Shown: positions 10,086-21,170, counted from the stretch's first letter. The stretch is DNA of 64,000 bases from Lepidonotus clava (GCA_936440205.1 OW387139.1:620001-684000); one strand, 5' to 3'. Notes: generated by a model not told the origin, from the sequence alone. Made by a program: numbers and translations.

Positions 10086-13022
10086 ATGATTTGTAACATG
10101 CAATATCTTTCCAATAGTAAAGGCTTAAAGGTCATTTTCTGGAACGCCCAAAGTATGATAAATAAGATGTATTATGTATCTGACCTTTTAACAAACACAG
10201 ATGCTGATGTGCTGATCATAGTTGAAACATGGCTGAGGCCGGACATCACAGATAATTTTGTTACGATTACTGACTACTCATTAGTACGGTTAGATAGAAA
10301 AGAGCTTAATTCCTATAACATTACCAAAAGGGGAGGAGGCTTATGCTGCTACGTTAAAAACACTATTCCTTTCACTTATTTGGAATCAGAGCCCTATAGT
10401 ATAAGCAACTCAGATGTTGAGATGCTCACAGTCAAATTAAATATTAAGAATATTCGCCCAATATTCATCACAGGCATCTACAGACCACCCAATAGCCCAG
10501 TTATGAATTTTAAGACACACATCACTCGACTTCTAGACAACTTTACACCCCTAAGGAAGTTTGATATTTTTATAGGAGGAGATTTCAATATAAATTATAA
10601 AGCTCAAAACCCATCCCGCAAACATCTTAAGGATGTTGAACATAGATTCGGTCTCTATCAACTTATTTTAGATTGTACACGGCCTCTTCATAACGACCAT
10701 ATAGTTGATTTGATTTTCACTAATAATAAAGAAATTGCGCAGGCTGGTGTTCTTGATATGAATATTAGCGATCACATACCCATTTATCTAATCAGGAAAA
10801 AGGTTAAAGTAAAGCCAATTAAAACTGAATTCATTGGTAGGTCATATAAAAATTATGACCATGAAAAGCTTGCCCAAGCCATCCTTCAGCAAAATTGGGG
10901 GAAGATTTATTGTTTTGAAGACCCAAACGAATGCTGGTCGTACTTCTGTAACATTGTTATTCCTATTGTTGACTTGATGTGTCCTACGAGAAGATCACGT
11001 TACAACAAGTCAAGACCAGAATGGATCTCGAACGAACTCATTGAGCTTGCAAGAGACAGGGATTCCGCAATGGCCTATGCCAAAAAAAATTCCACTGAAG
11101 CAACTATTAGAAAAGCTAGACAATTGAGGAACTTGACAAAGTCAACTTTCAGGAAAGCTAAGGACGACTTTGCAAGAGATAAATTAGCCTTATACAAGGA
11201 CAACCCAAAAAATTTTTGGCAGACTATTCAGCAAATTATTCCGAATATCAGTGGTACCACTGAATATGCCCTAACTGACGAGAAAGGAGACGTGGTGTCA
11301 AAAGACATAACGTCTAGCTATATAAACTCATATTTTAGTACCATTGGTAGTACATTGTCAGAACGGATACCAGTACCCAATGGTGAATCACAGAACAAAT
11401 TAGCGTCAATAATCTCGAACTCGCACCCTCAAACTGAGGAGCCAAATATAGCTATTAATAAATTCACTTTACAAGATTTTATCGCAGAAGTAAATAATAT
11501 AAATGAGTACAAAGCTTCCGGAATTAGTGAATTACCAAGTAGACTATGCAAAAACATCTTTCAAACCATCCCTGAAATTATTTTGTTTATACTGAATAAA
11601 TCACTCGAAACTGGAATATTCCCTGATGCCTGGAAAACCGGTACTGTCATACCAATTCCCAAGATTCCCAACCCTAGCCTGGTATCCGATCTCAGACCAA
11701 TCACTCTATTACCTCTGCCTGGTAAACTGATGGAACGTCTCATTCATAACCAATTGTACCCGCAACTTGAGGACAAAAACTTACTCTCGCCCAGCCAGAA
11801 TGGCTTTAGGAAACACCATGGTACCCACGACACAATTTTCAAATTCTTGAGTTTAATAACAGATGCGTTTAATCAGAAACAAGATACAATTGCTATTTTT
11901 ATTGATTTTAAAAAAGCTTTTGATACACTGAATCATGATGTCTTAATGAATAAGGTAAACAAATTTAAATTTCCCGAAATATTAAATAAATGGACTCAAA
12001 ATTATTTGAACAATAGAAAACAAAAGACATTTGCTAATGGCATTGAATCACAATTACTTCCAATTACACATGGTGTTCCCCAAGGATCCATACTTGGCCC
12101 CCTCTTTTTCAACTTATACATAAATGATCTGCCTCTGATTTCCAAGTCTAAGATGTTATTATATGCGGACGACTCAGTAATAGTTCGATCTGGTACTGAT
12201 TTGGAATCTATGTACAATGAACTCCAGAATGATTTGGACAATGTGAAATTGTGGTGCGATATGCATAAACTGACCATTAATATCGACAAAACAAAAATTG
12301 TTAATTTCTCGCACAATAGATCTGAGCATTTTGACAATAATCATCTTGGTATAGGGGACATGGGATTGGAGCATGTGCCATCCTTTAAATACCTTGGCAT
12401 AAACTTGGATTCTCGCCTGAATTTCACTGCTCAATTTGCTGAAACTGTTAAATTAGCTTCATACAAACTACTGATGTTAAAGAGAATACGCAATTCATTA
12501 ACAGAATTTACAGCATTAACAATTGTTAAAACAATGATTTTGCCCTATCTCGACATGGGAAATATGTATCTTACAGGGAAGAATGCCTCTGACAAGAACA
12601 AATTGGACGTAATTCTTAATTCGGCAATAAGAACTGCCCTTAGGGTCGAGAATCCTCGTGATGTGCATCGTATAGATTTATATAATAAAGCAAACCTATT
12701 CCCATTGGATTATAGAAGGAAATTTTTCCTCCTGAACCTTGTACATCGACTAATAGACTCTAATGAAATGGAGGTGATTATCCCTATAAGGGAAACAAGG
12801 CTGACGCAGGCTCCAATTGTCAAAACAGCTGTACCTATCAATGAAACAATAGCCAAAACACCGGTATTCTTCGCTCGAGCTGCCTGGAATGAATTACCAG
12901 TTGAAATCAGATCAATAAGAGACCATAGTCTCTTTAAGAATACTTTGCGTCAAGTACTGATGAAAGAATATAACGACCTAGAAATGCTAAGACTTTATGC
13001 TGGTCAAATCTATGTCCCATGA
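10086..13022 (+). CDS. LINE ORF2: AP endonuclease and reverse transcriptase, intact
   Basis: This ORF encodes 978 residues, starting at ATG 10086 and stopping at TGA 13020-13022. Residues about 14-235 are an apurinic-type endonuclease. They show Asn20 in FWNAQS, Glu47 in VETW, GIYRPP, GGDFNIN, and SDH near 228, which are the catalytic and metal-binding blocks. Residues about 530-770 are a reverse transcriptase with LRPITLLPLPGKLMERLI, QNGFRK, IDFKKAFDT (606-614, first catalytic Asp), HGVPQGSILGPLFF and YADD (693-696). A C-terminal region follows; no RNase H is seen. In this family the endonuclease nicks target DNA and the RT copies RNA there. Length and domain order fit the CR1/jockey group. 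All key residues I can check are present, so it may be functional. A second ATG at codon 5 is an alternative start. Confidence 0.93.
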   Translation: MICNMQYLSNSKGLKVIFWNAQSMINKMYYVSDLLTNTDADVLIIVETWLRPDITDNFVTITDYSLVRLDRKELNSYNITKRGGGLCCYVKNTIPFTYLESEPYSISNSDVEMLTVKLNIKNIRPIFITGIYRPPNSPVMNFKTHITRLLDNFTPLRKFDIFIGGDFNINYKAQNPSRKHLKDVEHRFGLYQLILDCTRPLHNDHIVDLIFTNNKEIAQAGVLDMNISDHIPIYLIRKKVKVKPIKTEFIGRSYKNYDHEKLAQAILQQNWGKIYCFEDPNECWSYFCNIVIPIVDLMCPTRRSRYNKSRPEWISNELIELARDRDSAMAYAKKNSTEATIRKARQLRNLTKSTFRKAKDDFARDKLALYKDNPKNFWQTIQQIIPNISGTTEYALTDEKGDVVSKDITSSYINSYFSTIGSTLSERIPVPNGESQNKLASIISNSHPQTEEPNIAINKFTLQDFIAEVNNINEYKASGISELPSRLCKNIFQTIPEIILFILNKSLETGIFPDAWKTGTVIPIPKIPNPSLVSDLRPITLLPLPGKLMERLIHNQLYPQLEDKNLLSPSQNGFRKHHGTHDTIFKFLSLITDAFNQKQDTIAIFIDFKKAFDTLNHDVLMNKVNKFKFPEILNKWTQNYLNNRKQKTFANGIESQLLPITHGVPQGSILGPLFFNLYINDLPLISKSKMLLYADDSVIVRSGTDLESMYNELQNDLDNVKLWCDMHKLTINIDKTKIVNFSHNRSEHFDNNHLGIGDMGLEHVPSFKYLGINLDSRLNFTAQFAETVKLASYKLLMLKRIRNSLTEFTALTIVKTMILPYLDMGNMYLTGKNASDKNKLDVILNSAIRTALRVENPRDVHRIDLYNKANLFPLDYRRKFFLLNLVHRLIDSNEMEVIIPIRETRLTQAPIVKTAVPINETIAKTPVFFARAAWNELPVEIRSIRDHSLFKNTLRQVLMKEYNDLEMLRLYAGQIYVP

Positions 13023-13254
13023 TATTATTGGGAAAATCTAGGGATTGCTAATATTACTTGCAGAACTAATCATTTCATCTCATCACCAATCATTTTAATG
13101 TGATTTCACCACTGTATATATGACGAGTATAAACTGAAGCTGATCTACTGTTGATGTTATGTACCTTGAATGAGTGTTCAAATACTGCTGTAATAGATTA
13201 AGATATGACTGGACAAACATGAATACTGGAGTAATCCAATTGCTGTCCAGGATA

Positions 13255-13285
13255 AATAAATGTTTCAAAAAAAAAAAAAAAAAAA
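13255..13285 (+). terminator. LINE polyadenylation signal and poly(A) tail
   Basis: AATAAA at 13255-13260 is followed after six bases by a run of 19 A, the expected 3' end of a retroposed transcript. Confidence 0.85.
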
Positions 13286-13498
13286 TATCTGTATGAAACT
13301 AAGTAAAGACACCTAAATGTCCCAAAATATTGCACATATAAAGGTGCGTAAAATTTCTTATACCAAGTAAAGGTAAGTAAATGTGCTGGTAAGATGTATA
13401 AATAAAGATGATTAAATCATCTGATTTTCAGTAAAGGGACTTACATTCATTCACAATATATTAATGTTCTTAAAGCCCCTGATATGACTTAAATCTTA

Positions 13499-13692
13499 AG
13501 CCCCATACCCACTAGACTCATCAGCGCTAAAATCGGCCGATTGTACTGGCAGAGTTGGCCGATTTTAACCGCGATTCAGATACCATTTCAATATACCATA
13601 CTGACAGACAATCATACAGATTGGCCGATTCTCCCAGTCACCTGTCTCCAGTCACCGGTAAAATCGCTAAGTCAGTAAGTGGGTATGGGGCT
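13499..13692. mobile_element. PIF/Harbinger-like MITE with TTA target duplication
   Basis: The ends are inverted repeats (agccccatacccact at the left and its complement at the right). TTA flanks both sides at 13496-13498 and 13693-13695. The interior is GC-rich with aaaatcggccgatt motifs. The same ends occur at 37857-38032. A 3-bp TTA duplication is characteristic of PIF/Harbinger elements; no transposase is present, so the assignment is by inference. Confidence 0.7.
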
Positions 13693-13851
13693 TTATTAAA
13701 TCAACTTAGGGCAAAATTAAGTAAATATAGGTAAAGGTCTTTACAATATACAGCTATCATATTTAATTTGTTAGTAAAGCAGAGACAAAGTGGGCCATTA
13801 CAAACTATGATCAGTGCTTAAAGTTAAATGTCATTAAATGTTGACTTTTAA

Positions 13852-14175
13852 CAGGCATGCCAGACTGGCAGTCATTGAAAGTGATTTGTGCGGAAATTTA
13901 AGAAATGCACTAAAAACGTTTATAAACCATATGAAGGAAATCAAGGTAATATAGTAATATATGCTTTATAATCCCTGATGTAATGGGGGGGGAAATCCTT
14001 ATAACTTGCATTTTATTTTCATTTTCTATTGAGAAAATTAACAGTTTCTTATTGAACCCCCAACCCTACTATAGAAAAAATATTTTCTCCTTGGATTTGG
14101 ACTGATCTCAAAGATGACCTGATATTTTTCAAAAAGTGCGGAATTCCGCCTTTGTGTGGAACTCTGGCATGCCTG
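13852..14175. mobile_element. Non-autonomous DNA transposon, 6-bp duplication TTTTAA
   Basis: The 13-bp terminal inverted repeats read caggcatgccaga from each end. They are flanked by ttttaa at 13846-13851 and 14176-14181. The 324-bp interior has no coding capacity. It is one of seven elements here with CAG-starting ends and 6-bp duplications. Confidence 0.8.
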
Positions 14176-14529
14176 TTTTAAGGCTTCTACTTTTTCAGGC
14201 AAATATGAATATCATGTAAAAGGGGTTAAGCAGGGCCTATAATCATGTTTATGTTGAATGCAAAGGTCAATCAAACGTTATCCTTTATTCAGTGTTAATC
14301 TTTTACCCTGACCCTAATGTTTTATACTATACAGGCTTGTTAGTGGAAAATATTAGAATTTTGTGAGGAAATACTGAAATTAGGATTTCACTTTAAGGCA
14401 ATTTGTAAAATTTGCTAAATCAAAAAGAAACAAGAATTCCAAAATGAGTATAGAAATGTTAAGCACATCGACCGACAGGCCATTGGATTGACCTCGGCAC
14501 ACAGGGCATACCTGTCAATCTGACTTTGA

Positions 14530-14859
14530 CAGGGTTCCCATGCATTTTTGGAAATCAATTTAAGACCTTTTTAACACCAATGTAAGACCACGATTCAGAA
14601 AAATTACCTATCGACTGCATGCAAAGAACAATTTCATCATATATCATATGATTTGAATTTCAAGTGTACTTTAATATTTGAAGGTGCGATTTGGAATTTC
14701 CATGGTTATTTCCTTTGAACTTCTCAAAAAATTTAATTTAAGCCCTTTTTAAGACCTCTAGCTTCAAAAATGTCAAATTTAAGACTTTTTTAAGGCCTTA
14801 AATTTGAGAAATCCATTTAAGACCTTTTAAGACCTTTTAAGACCTGCGTTGGAACCCTG
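14530..14859. mobile_element. Inverted-repeat element with CAGGGTTCC ends
   Basis: The left end is cagggttccca and the right end, read inwards, is cagggttccaa. The interior repeats tttaagacct many times. Flanks ctttga and ttttac do not match, so the insertion site is not confirmed. It resembles 25095-26341 in its end sequence. Confidence 0.6.
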
Positions 14860-14903
14860 TTTTACCCCTCCCACCTGTAGTCAGGGAACTACTACTGGCT
14901 GAG

Positions 14904-15105
14904 TTTGTTTGTTGGGGTAGTTTAACGTCCTACCAACCCTTATGGGTTCTTTCCAGACTGCACAAGGTAGATCTAATGCTTTTCATCTTACAGTGATCGT
15001 ATCTATGATATAGTCCAGGAGAAACCTGCCACCGGGTGCGATACCCTACTCATTTCGAAGAGTTGCAAGGGGTCTTTCATGTGCAATGTCCCAGAGAACG
15101 GACAC
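14904..15105 (-). mobile_element. 5'-truncated SINE copy
   Basis: On the minus strand it ends in the CAAA-type tail at 14904 and shares the conserved 3' body (ggttggtaggacgttaaact) with the other copies. Its upstream part matches the 17984-18210 copy (ccttgcaactcttcg) and not 3493-4005, indicating a second subfamily sharing the same 3' end. Confidence 0.7.
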
Positions 15106-15302
15106 AGGGCTGTGACCAGTGAGGCTTGAAGGTGGCGACTCGGGCCTTATGTAATGTAATATAATGAATAAAAGAAAGGCCAGCTCTCTCAATAGGTTGA
15201 CACAACTCTCTGTTAGTCTGTCCAGGAGAACAAAGGACCGCACATCCGACCCTTATAAGTGAAGAAATAGGCCATCTATGACAGAAATTCACATACTATA
15301 CA

Positions 15303-15733
15303 TAGAGATGTAAGTCGGGATTGATGAAAAAGTCTGAAACCTTACAGTTAATTTAAACAACATAATAAATGATAAAATTTTAACCTATAACTCTTGCTCT
15401 TATAGGATTTATTTTTATCAAAGAAATTTTAGGAGTCATATTTGGAATTGCATTAATATCAACCAATCAGAGGCCAGTATTTATTCACTGCTCAGAAAGG
15501 TTTCAGACTATTCTGATAATCTGAACTTAGTCTGAAGAAAGTCTGAACTGGTTTTAAAGTTTAGAAACTGTATTCAGAAGTGGATTATCAAGCCCATTGT
15601 CATGGTCAAACATGTCTTTGGATACTATTGAGATTTTGTCCAAGTTTTGACCATATTTGTTAAATTTTATGCCAGTTTCCTTAAATCTAAAAAAATCTGA
15701 AATCAGACTAAAGTCTGAAAACTGACATCCCTG
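15303..15733. mobile_element. Non-autonomous DNA transposon, 6-bp duplication TATACA
   Basis: The right end reads inwards cagggatgtcag. The left end is a decayed version, tagagatgtaag. The sequence tataca lies on both sides at 15297-15302 and 15734-15739. The motif aaagtctgaaac recurs inside. Length is 431 bp and there is no coding capacity. Confidence 0.75.
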
Positions 15734-16671
15734 TATACAACCCATTTCTTCACTAAAAATTCCCAACATGCCTACCCTAATCTTTTTTAGGCTGATGTTA
15801 CCAAAACACAACTGTTTTCCTTGGCCTACCAGGTGCGGAGACCAGTGGACCAATTAGGGTCTGGGGGAGGGAGGTGGTGGAGGGGGAAGTGGGTACTCAC
15901 AACTATAATTATCACAAATTGAGCAGAGGCCAACACAACAGAAAGATTTCTTGCCTGACTTATTTTACACATTGAAAAACATCCGACGGTAAAGCTTTGG
16001 TGGCAATGCTCTTATCTCATATTACTGAGTACTTCACTGCAGCCAAACTTTCATTCAGAAGTGAGCAGAACCCTCTGACATGAAAACTACCTTCCTGTAG
16101 GGGCCTTATGCTTCACTCTTCTGATTTTTTAAACAGGTTGGCAGGAACTTCCTATTTGAGGGAAGTTCCGAGGAAAGAGTTGCATCCGTGATCTAGCAGA
16201 GACCATCTGCACAGCAACAGAGGGACAGCATGAAGCACTGGTGTTTGCACATATAATACAGTTTAACCTGGGAGATTACATCTAAAGTCAATGCATCTTC
16301 CACTTAATTCGTGCTGTTTGAAACCACTTTGAACCTCCAAAGACATTATGTTACTCATGACATATGCCAAAGAAAAGACATATTGGCTGAGCATGTTTTG
16401 CCACCCGTCAGTACAAATATATCTAGTGGCACTGAATTTGTACAATATAAACTTTGATTCTCATCGAGAGAATTCAAAAAGAAAAAGAAAAGTTACCAAC
16501 CCACTTAGATAATTAACGAATATTTCAAGAATAATGTGAATATGTTCCTAGTGATATCTGAAAAATTTTCTCAAAACAGGGGTCATGAAAAAAGGCTATG
16601 CATGAAATATAGGTATATAACTTATGTCAGAAATTGGAAGGGCCAAATCAATTAAATGTCTACATATTGAA

Positions 16672-16860
16672 AAGCCCCCATGGGGATCCCAGGTGGGGGT
16701 TTCTTCGGAAGCCTCCTGGGAAGAATAGGTCCCCAGCAGCCCCTTGCTGTTTGTAGAAGGCGACAAATGGGGAGACCAGACTCAGTAGCTCAATTGGTAG
16801 AGTGCTTGCTTCGAGTCCTGGAGGCTGTGGGTCTTAACCCTGTCCGAGTCACACTTAAAG
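16672..16860 (+). mobile_element. SINE head: G-rich leader plus tRNA-like region
   Basis: The leader (about 16680-16780) and the tRNA-like part match the head of 3493-4005, here on the plus strand. The A-box-like segment is agtagctcaattggtagag near 16788, and a B-box-like segment (gggtcttaaccctgtccgag) lies near 16830. The shared 3' body and CAAA tail are not found after it, so this is a 3'-incomplete or different-tailed copy. Confidence 0.7.
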
Positions 16861-17983
16861 ACTTCCTAAAGGGTTCCTTGCGCATAAATTTTCAAACACC
16901 TTTTCTTTATTTAATTAACTTCTCTTTGGTATTCTTAAAACATTTCAGTGGAACAAATGGGAAAATGTCAAACTATTATTGAATTATAAAGGAAATAAAA
17001 TAAAATTTGGGAATTCCCTAATTTCTGGGGTTACAGTTCTGTCCTAGTTCTGTCATAATGAAGGAGAATCCCTTTCAAAATAGCATTGGAATCTCAGGTA
17101 ACTGAATGAATTTAGGTGAGTGAAGGACACAAGATCCCATAGAAAGGACACAACACAACGGGCCTTTGATGACCCTACTAGGAGCACAGGGTGGGCTGTG
17201 GACCCCAGACTCTTGGATCCTTTCTTAGATTTTATCTATCAGATGGCATCCTGGAAGGAATTGCAGAATCTTTTCATTTTTGGTGTTGATGTTCTGTTTT
17301 GGAGATTACTTGATATTCGTCAGCCTTCCCTTATGTCATGAGATAATATCAGATATAGTGGGCTGCAGCCTGAGCTGGAATCCTTTGCTGCCTTAACGCC
17401 CTCCCAAAGCTATAAAGCTCCCTCTGCTTCCCAGAATGTTCTTTTCAAACTATTCTGATCACAGAGAGCATGGCTCAACTAAACCCACTAAACCCAATAA
17501 CCTGGTTTTGGACTTAGCATTTAGCTTTACCATGGCCTGACTGTACATTGAGCCCTCTCTGATACCAATAGATCCTGACCTACCAGTAGAGCAGAGACGA
17601 CCGGCCAGTGACCCAGTCAATAGCGATTACTGATCCCATGTCATCCCAGTCTGATCCAGGTGAATTTGGCAACTCACACTGAACTTTGATCATTTTCACT
17701 GGCCTTGCCTGTTCATCCTGGGTGGAGCACATCACCGTTATGAGCTAGGTGGGATCTGTCGGCCCCATACCAAGTACATACCACTTATTGGCAGGTGCAC
17801 TCCCAATAGGCTTTCATATATGGGAGAGCCCCTTGTGACCCAGCAGCCCGATATGTACGCCGACTAGACAGTACCACAGTAGGATGTTTATACATCCTTG
17901 GTTAGACACAGGGCCTTCAGTGACTCTCCCCTGCACTATATTGCTAGCTTAATATGTCCAGGGACCCTCACTAACTGTCGAGG

Positions 17984-18210
17984 TTTGTTTGTTTGTTTGT
18001 TTGTTGGGGTAGTTTAACGTCCGGCCAACGCTTATGGGTTCTTTCCAGACTGCACAAGGTAATACTTTTCAGCTTTTTTACGCCACAAGGGCGGTGACCG
18101 AATATATGATATGGTTTAGGAGAAACCCGCCACCGAGTGCAATACCCTACTCATTGCGAAGAGTGGCAAGGGGTCTTTAGTGTGCAATGTTCCATAGAAA
18201 GGACATCACA
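17984..18210 (-). mobile_element. 5'-truncated SINE with 11-bp target-site duplication
   Basis: The CAAA-type tail is at 17984-18002 on the minus strand. The copy is inserted in the 3' part of the decayed LINE. The sequence aactgtcgagg occurs exactly at 17973-17983 and 18211-18221, extendable with one mismatch. This duplication shows retroposition and fixes the strand and ends of the family. Confidence 0.85.
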
Positions 18211-18576
18211 AACTGTCGAGGAGCTCATCCCTCCTCTTGGTAACCTCTTGCTACTATCATCCATCTTCTTACACTTCAATATGATGTTCTCCACTGTTAG
18301 TTTAGTGTTACACTGTTGACAAATTGGAGCACCTTCACCTTTCAAGAGATGTCCATGTGTCAGCCTGGTGTGGCCTATCCGAAGACGGGCCAGTTTCACC
18401 TGTTCTGACCTTGTCAGGTACTCTCTTTTGCATTTGTCACTTTTCTCTTTCAATTTGGGTTGGACAGAGTGTAGAAGATTGTTCTCCTGTTTGTTCCAGT
18501 CACTTTGCCATTCAGATCGGATATGTGTTTTGCTTAGTGGCAGCAAGTCTGTATGTGGGATTTTAGCAACCTTAGG

Positions 18577-18748
18577 CAGGGATGTAAGTTAGGGACAGTG
18601 AAAAGATCGGAAATAGCATTAAGGAAATGTGAGTGTATCCTAAAATGTTGTAAAATGTGCTCTAAATATCAAATTTTGAACCTGATTTTGGGGATGCTGG
18701 AGAGAAAAAGTCAGAAATCCGATTAGAATCGCAAAACTTTCATCCCTG
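18577..18748. mobile_element. Non-autonomous DNA transposon, 6-bp duplication CTTAGG/CTTAGT
   Basis: The ends are cagggatgtaagtt (left) and cagggatgaaagtt (right, read inwards). Flanks cttagg at 18571-18576 and cttagt at 18749-18754 differ at one base. It is inserted in the decayed LINE, so it is younger than that copy. It shares end sequence with 15303-15733. Confidence 0.75.
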
Positions 18749-18773
18749 CTTAGTAGACCCTCAGTCTGCAAAA

Positions 18774-18910
18774 TTGGCATTATTTTCCACTGACCCGGGG
18801 GCACATGAGCCTACAAAATATATTAAATTTTCCTAAATTTTCCCAAATTTTTCACTGGCCCAGCTATAATTTTATTGGCTTTTAGCCCTGGGCCAGTGCC
18901 AATTTCGCAG
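18774..18910. mobile_element. Palindromic MITE with CTGCAAAATTGGCA ends
   Basis: The left end tctgcaaaattggca is matched by an inverted tgccaatttcgcaga at the right. The subterminal parts carry ttttccactg and ccagctataattttattggc. A related left half occurs from 20384 (ctgcaaaactggcatatttt). No target duplication is clear. Confidence 0.6.
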
Positions 18911-19215
18911 AGTGGCTCTAGGGCCAAAGCCCTTTTGGCTGCTTGGTCTGCCTTTTCATTACCAGAGATTCCAATGTGGCTAGGTAGCCAACAGAAAATC
19001 ACTTCTTTGCCAACCGATTTCAGGTTGGTGTGACTTTGCTGGTGTCTCTGATTATGGGATTGTTAGGCTGATGTTGTAGGATAGTTTGTAAACAGGACTG
19101 AGAAGATGATGAACTTTTTGTGTCCTGAACTTTTTGTGTCCTGATACTTTGATCCAGTCTAGTGCATGTGCCAGAGCATGTGCTTCAGCAGTAAAAAATG
19201 CTGGCTTGACCGTGA

Positions 19216-19864
19216 AGGGCACCCGTCAGGTCCCCGTACTCTGTGAACGCTAGCTGTCGTTCATGGGTGTTACTTTAAATATGGAGAAACTACAGTTAAT
19301 CATTACTCAGACTGCCTAGTATAGTCTCAGTTAATGTCGCTAGTCAAGTGACAGACTACCTCCGTGATATTGGCGTTCATATCCACAACACGAATCCCGC
19401 TTGGCTGATAGGAAGTTTATTGGTGTTTATTCCAAAGGCATACAGTGGCTGGTGCGTTATGGCCCAAGTATCCGGCCCTCGTTCAACACTGCCCAAGGCT
19501 AGCTTCGTCCTAAGAGTCCGCTTGTCTTAGTGCAGCAGCACAATGGTAAACTCCTATCCAAGTCACCCGATGTCTGCGTACATGGCTAAAACCCCTTATA
19601 TACTATCCAATTATTGATTTTACCCAGGCAGCACTGCTTACTGGGAGGAGCCTTTCGCCTGCCGTGGTTGTACAGGTATAGCACCTACCAGCAGGGTCCG
19701 CCATTCTCATACTTATGTAATTTTGAATATTCTTTATGATTCCTTTTACAATTTCCTTTCTCATCTGGTGACTTTTGTCTCTCATCTAAATTCTCATTCA
19801 TAAAGCAGAATATATTTCACATAAAAGAACTTCACTAATATTTTGTATGCACAATGACTTGTGT
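19216..19864 (-). mobile_element. LTR-like fossil inserted in the decayed LINE
   Basis: This segment separates two RNase H blocks. It is homologous, in opposite orientation, to about 32270-32770: shared blocks include ctagtcaagtg, gtgttcatatcca-like and caagtcacc-gatgt. On the minus strand it has a TATA-like sequence near 19600 and AATAAA near 19428, the layout of an LTR. No internal coding region lies beside it, so a solo LTR is likely. Edges are approximate. Confidence 0.5.
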
Positions 19865-20383
19865 GCATCTGTATGTACTGCATAACCCACTCTATTTCCT
19901 TCCTTGGAGCCATCAGTGAAGATGGGGAAATGATCACTGTATTGGTATTTCAGGATTCCATATTCGTTCCTGAATGAAGAGGGGTTGGTTTCTACTATAT
20001 CTCCACTATTGGCTTAGAATCTGCATGGAGATTGAAAGAGCGGCCATCTGGATCCGTACAGTGTCTGATCTTACCACTAGCCCACTAGTAGCATCATTAG
20101 TGTAAATTATGACAGGCTAGTACGTTTTCTTGACAACTAGCCCCGTGGGCTAGTGTTATTATATGTATCAGCTAGGATTTTACTTTTGAAAGTTTGTCAA
20201 AAAATCCCACATTTGAAAAATATACTTGTATACTAATGTATAAATAAATCCATTCTATAATTACAATATAGGTTTTTTTTCTGTATCTTTATAAATACAG
20301 ACTGACAGATTTGACTTTGACACCCCTGTCATCTGCTTTAGATCTTGGCCTCCTTACTCCTATGTGGTTAAAAGTTTCCCATT

Positions 20384-20940
20384 CTGCAAAACTGGCATAT
20401 TTTCCACTGGCCTAGCACGACAAACCTCTGAAATATAACACAAGAAGCCCCCGGCTGTCCAGACCCGGTAACTGCGGTGGCACTCACTCTCCCGCTGCTC
20501 CCCCCCCCCCCGACACCCACACACCCACACTCAGACCAGTGGGTCGCGACCAGCGTGCTGCTTGCCCTACTAACCCCCCCACCCCACCCCCGACCGCACC
20601 ATATCCCCACCGACCCCACCCCACCGCGATGCCAAGTGGTGGGATAGGTGACGACCTGGCGGGGGGGGGGGGGGCTACTAATTGTCCCACCTATTTCAAG
20701 AGACAATTTCACGGCCCATTTCATTTCTATTCACAAACACCTAGTCAATTTCATGGATCTCTGACTTTATACAATGAAAAACCTCTGACAGTAAGGCTTC
20801 GTTGGCGTTGCTCTTAATACAATTCAAGACGCCACCGCAGCAAAAATTAATCTTACTGAAGTTCCCTAAATTTCCCAGTGGCCCAGCTAAGATTTTACTG
20901 GCCTTGGGCCCCAGGCCAGCGGTCAACATTACAGACCTAG
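20384..20940. repeat. Transposon-like repeat with C-rich and G-rich tracts
   Basis: The left edge matches the 18774-18910 MITE, and the right part has ccagctaagattttactggc as in that copy. The interior contains C runs (20498-20512), a G run (20659-20673), and a block at about 20775-20815 resembling 15980-16015 (gaaaaac-tc-gac-gtaa). No coding region is supported. Confidence 0.45.
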
Positions 20941-21061
20941 TCCTCTTGATTACGTAATGTATATCCCCATATATAATTTTGGACTAGGCTTCAGCTCCCT
21001 GTTTGACCACAAAATGACAAGGGTAGGTCCAAATTTCCCTCCTTTCTCCAGCTGACACAGA

Positions 21062-21170
21062 TTACTGGAATCTCATTGGTTCATACTGGGGTGAGTCCTG
21101 GTTGTCAGAGGTGACTAGGATCTGGTTCGTCACTCTCTGCATGTGACCACAGCAGCTGGGCGCCATGGGG
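21062..21170 (-). CDS. Candidate downstream (possibly last) host exon
   Basis: A minus-strand open segment follows a strong acceptor (cctgacctcctgcggtcag) at 21171-21172 and ends in TAA at 21062-21064. After one leading base it encodes PMAPSCCGHMQRVTNQ, then ILVTSDNQDSPQYEPMRF. It would join in phase to the 38-base exon at 21887-21924. I see no poly(A) signal close downstream, so it may not be the final exon. Function is unknown. Confidence 0.3.

Larger units (their letters stand above)
9386..13285 (+). mobile_element. Poly(A)-tailed LINE of the CR1/jockey group, 5'-truncated
   Basis: The element holds the end of an ORF1, an intergenic region with a 108-bp duplication, a complete ORF2, and a 3' UTR with AATAAA at 13255-13260 followed by 19 A residues at 13267-13285. 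It sits in AT-rich host sequence with a degenerate agtaaa-rich pattern on both sides, which places the left edge near 9386. No clear target-site duplication was found. The motif agggctcacaaaaaca near the left edge also occurs at about 9149. An undamaged ORF2 suggests a young insertion. Confidence 0.85.
18212..20095 (-). pseudogene. Decayed RNase H-bearing LINE, ORF2 C-terminal part
   Basis: On the minus strand, about 20010-19865 reads HFPIFTDGSKEGNRVGYA, the first RNase H block. About 19215-18905 holds FFTAEAHALAHALDWI and HIGISGNEKADQAAKRAL, the later RNase H blocks. At 18546-18212 comes KLARLRIGHTRLTHGHLL then CQQCNTKLTVENIILKC, the cysteine-rich tail typical of I/jockey-related LINEs with RNase H. 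The remnant is split by an LTR-like insertion (19216-19864), two small DNA elements (18577-18748, 18774-18910) and the SINE beyond 18210. A 17-bp tandem duplication (gaactttttgtgtcctg) near 19104-19140 also breaks the frame. Its 3' UTR probably continues below 17983. It differs from the 9386-13285 LINE, which lacks RNase H. Confidence 0.75.
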
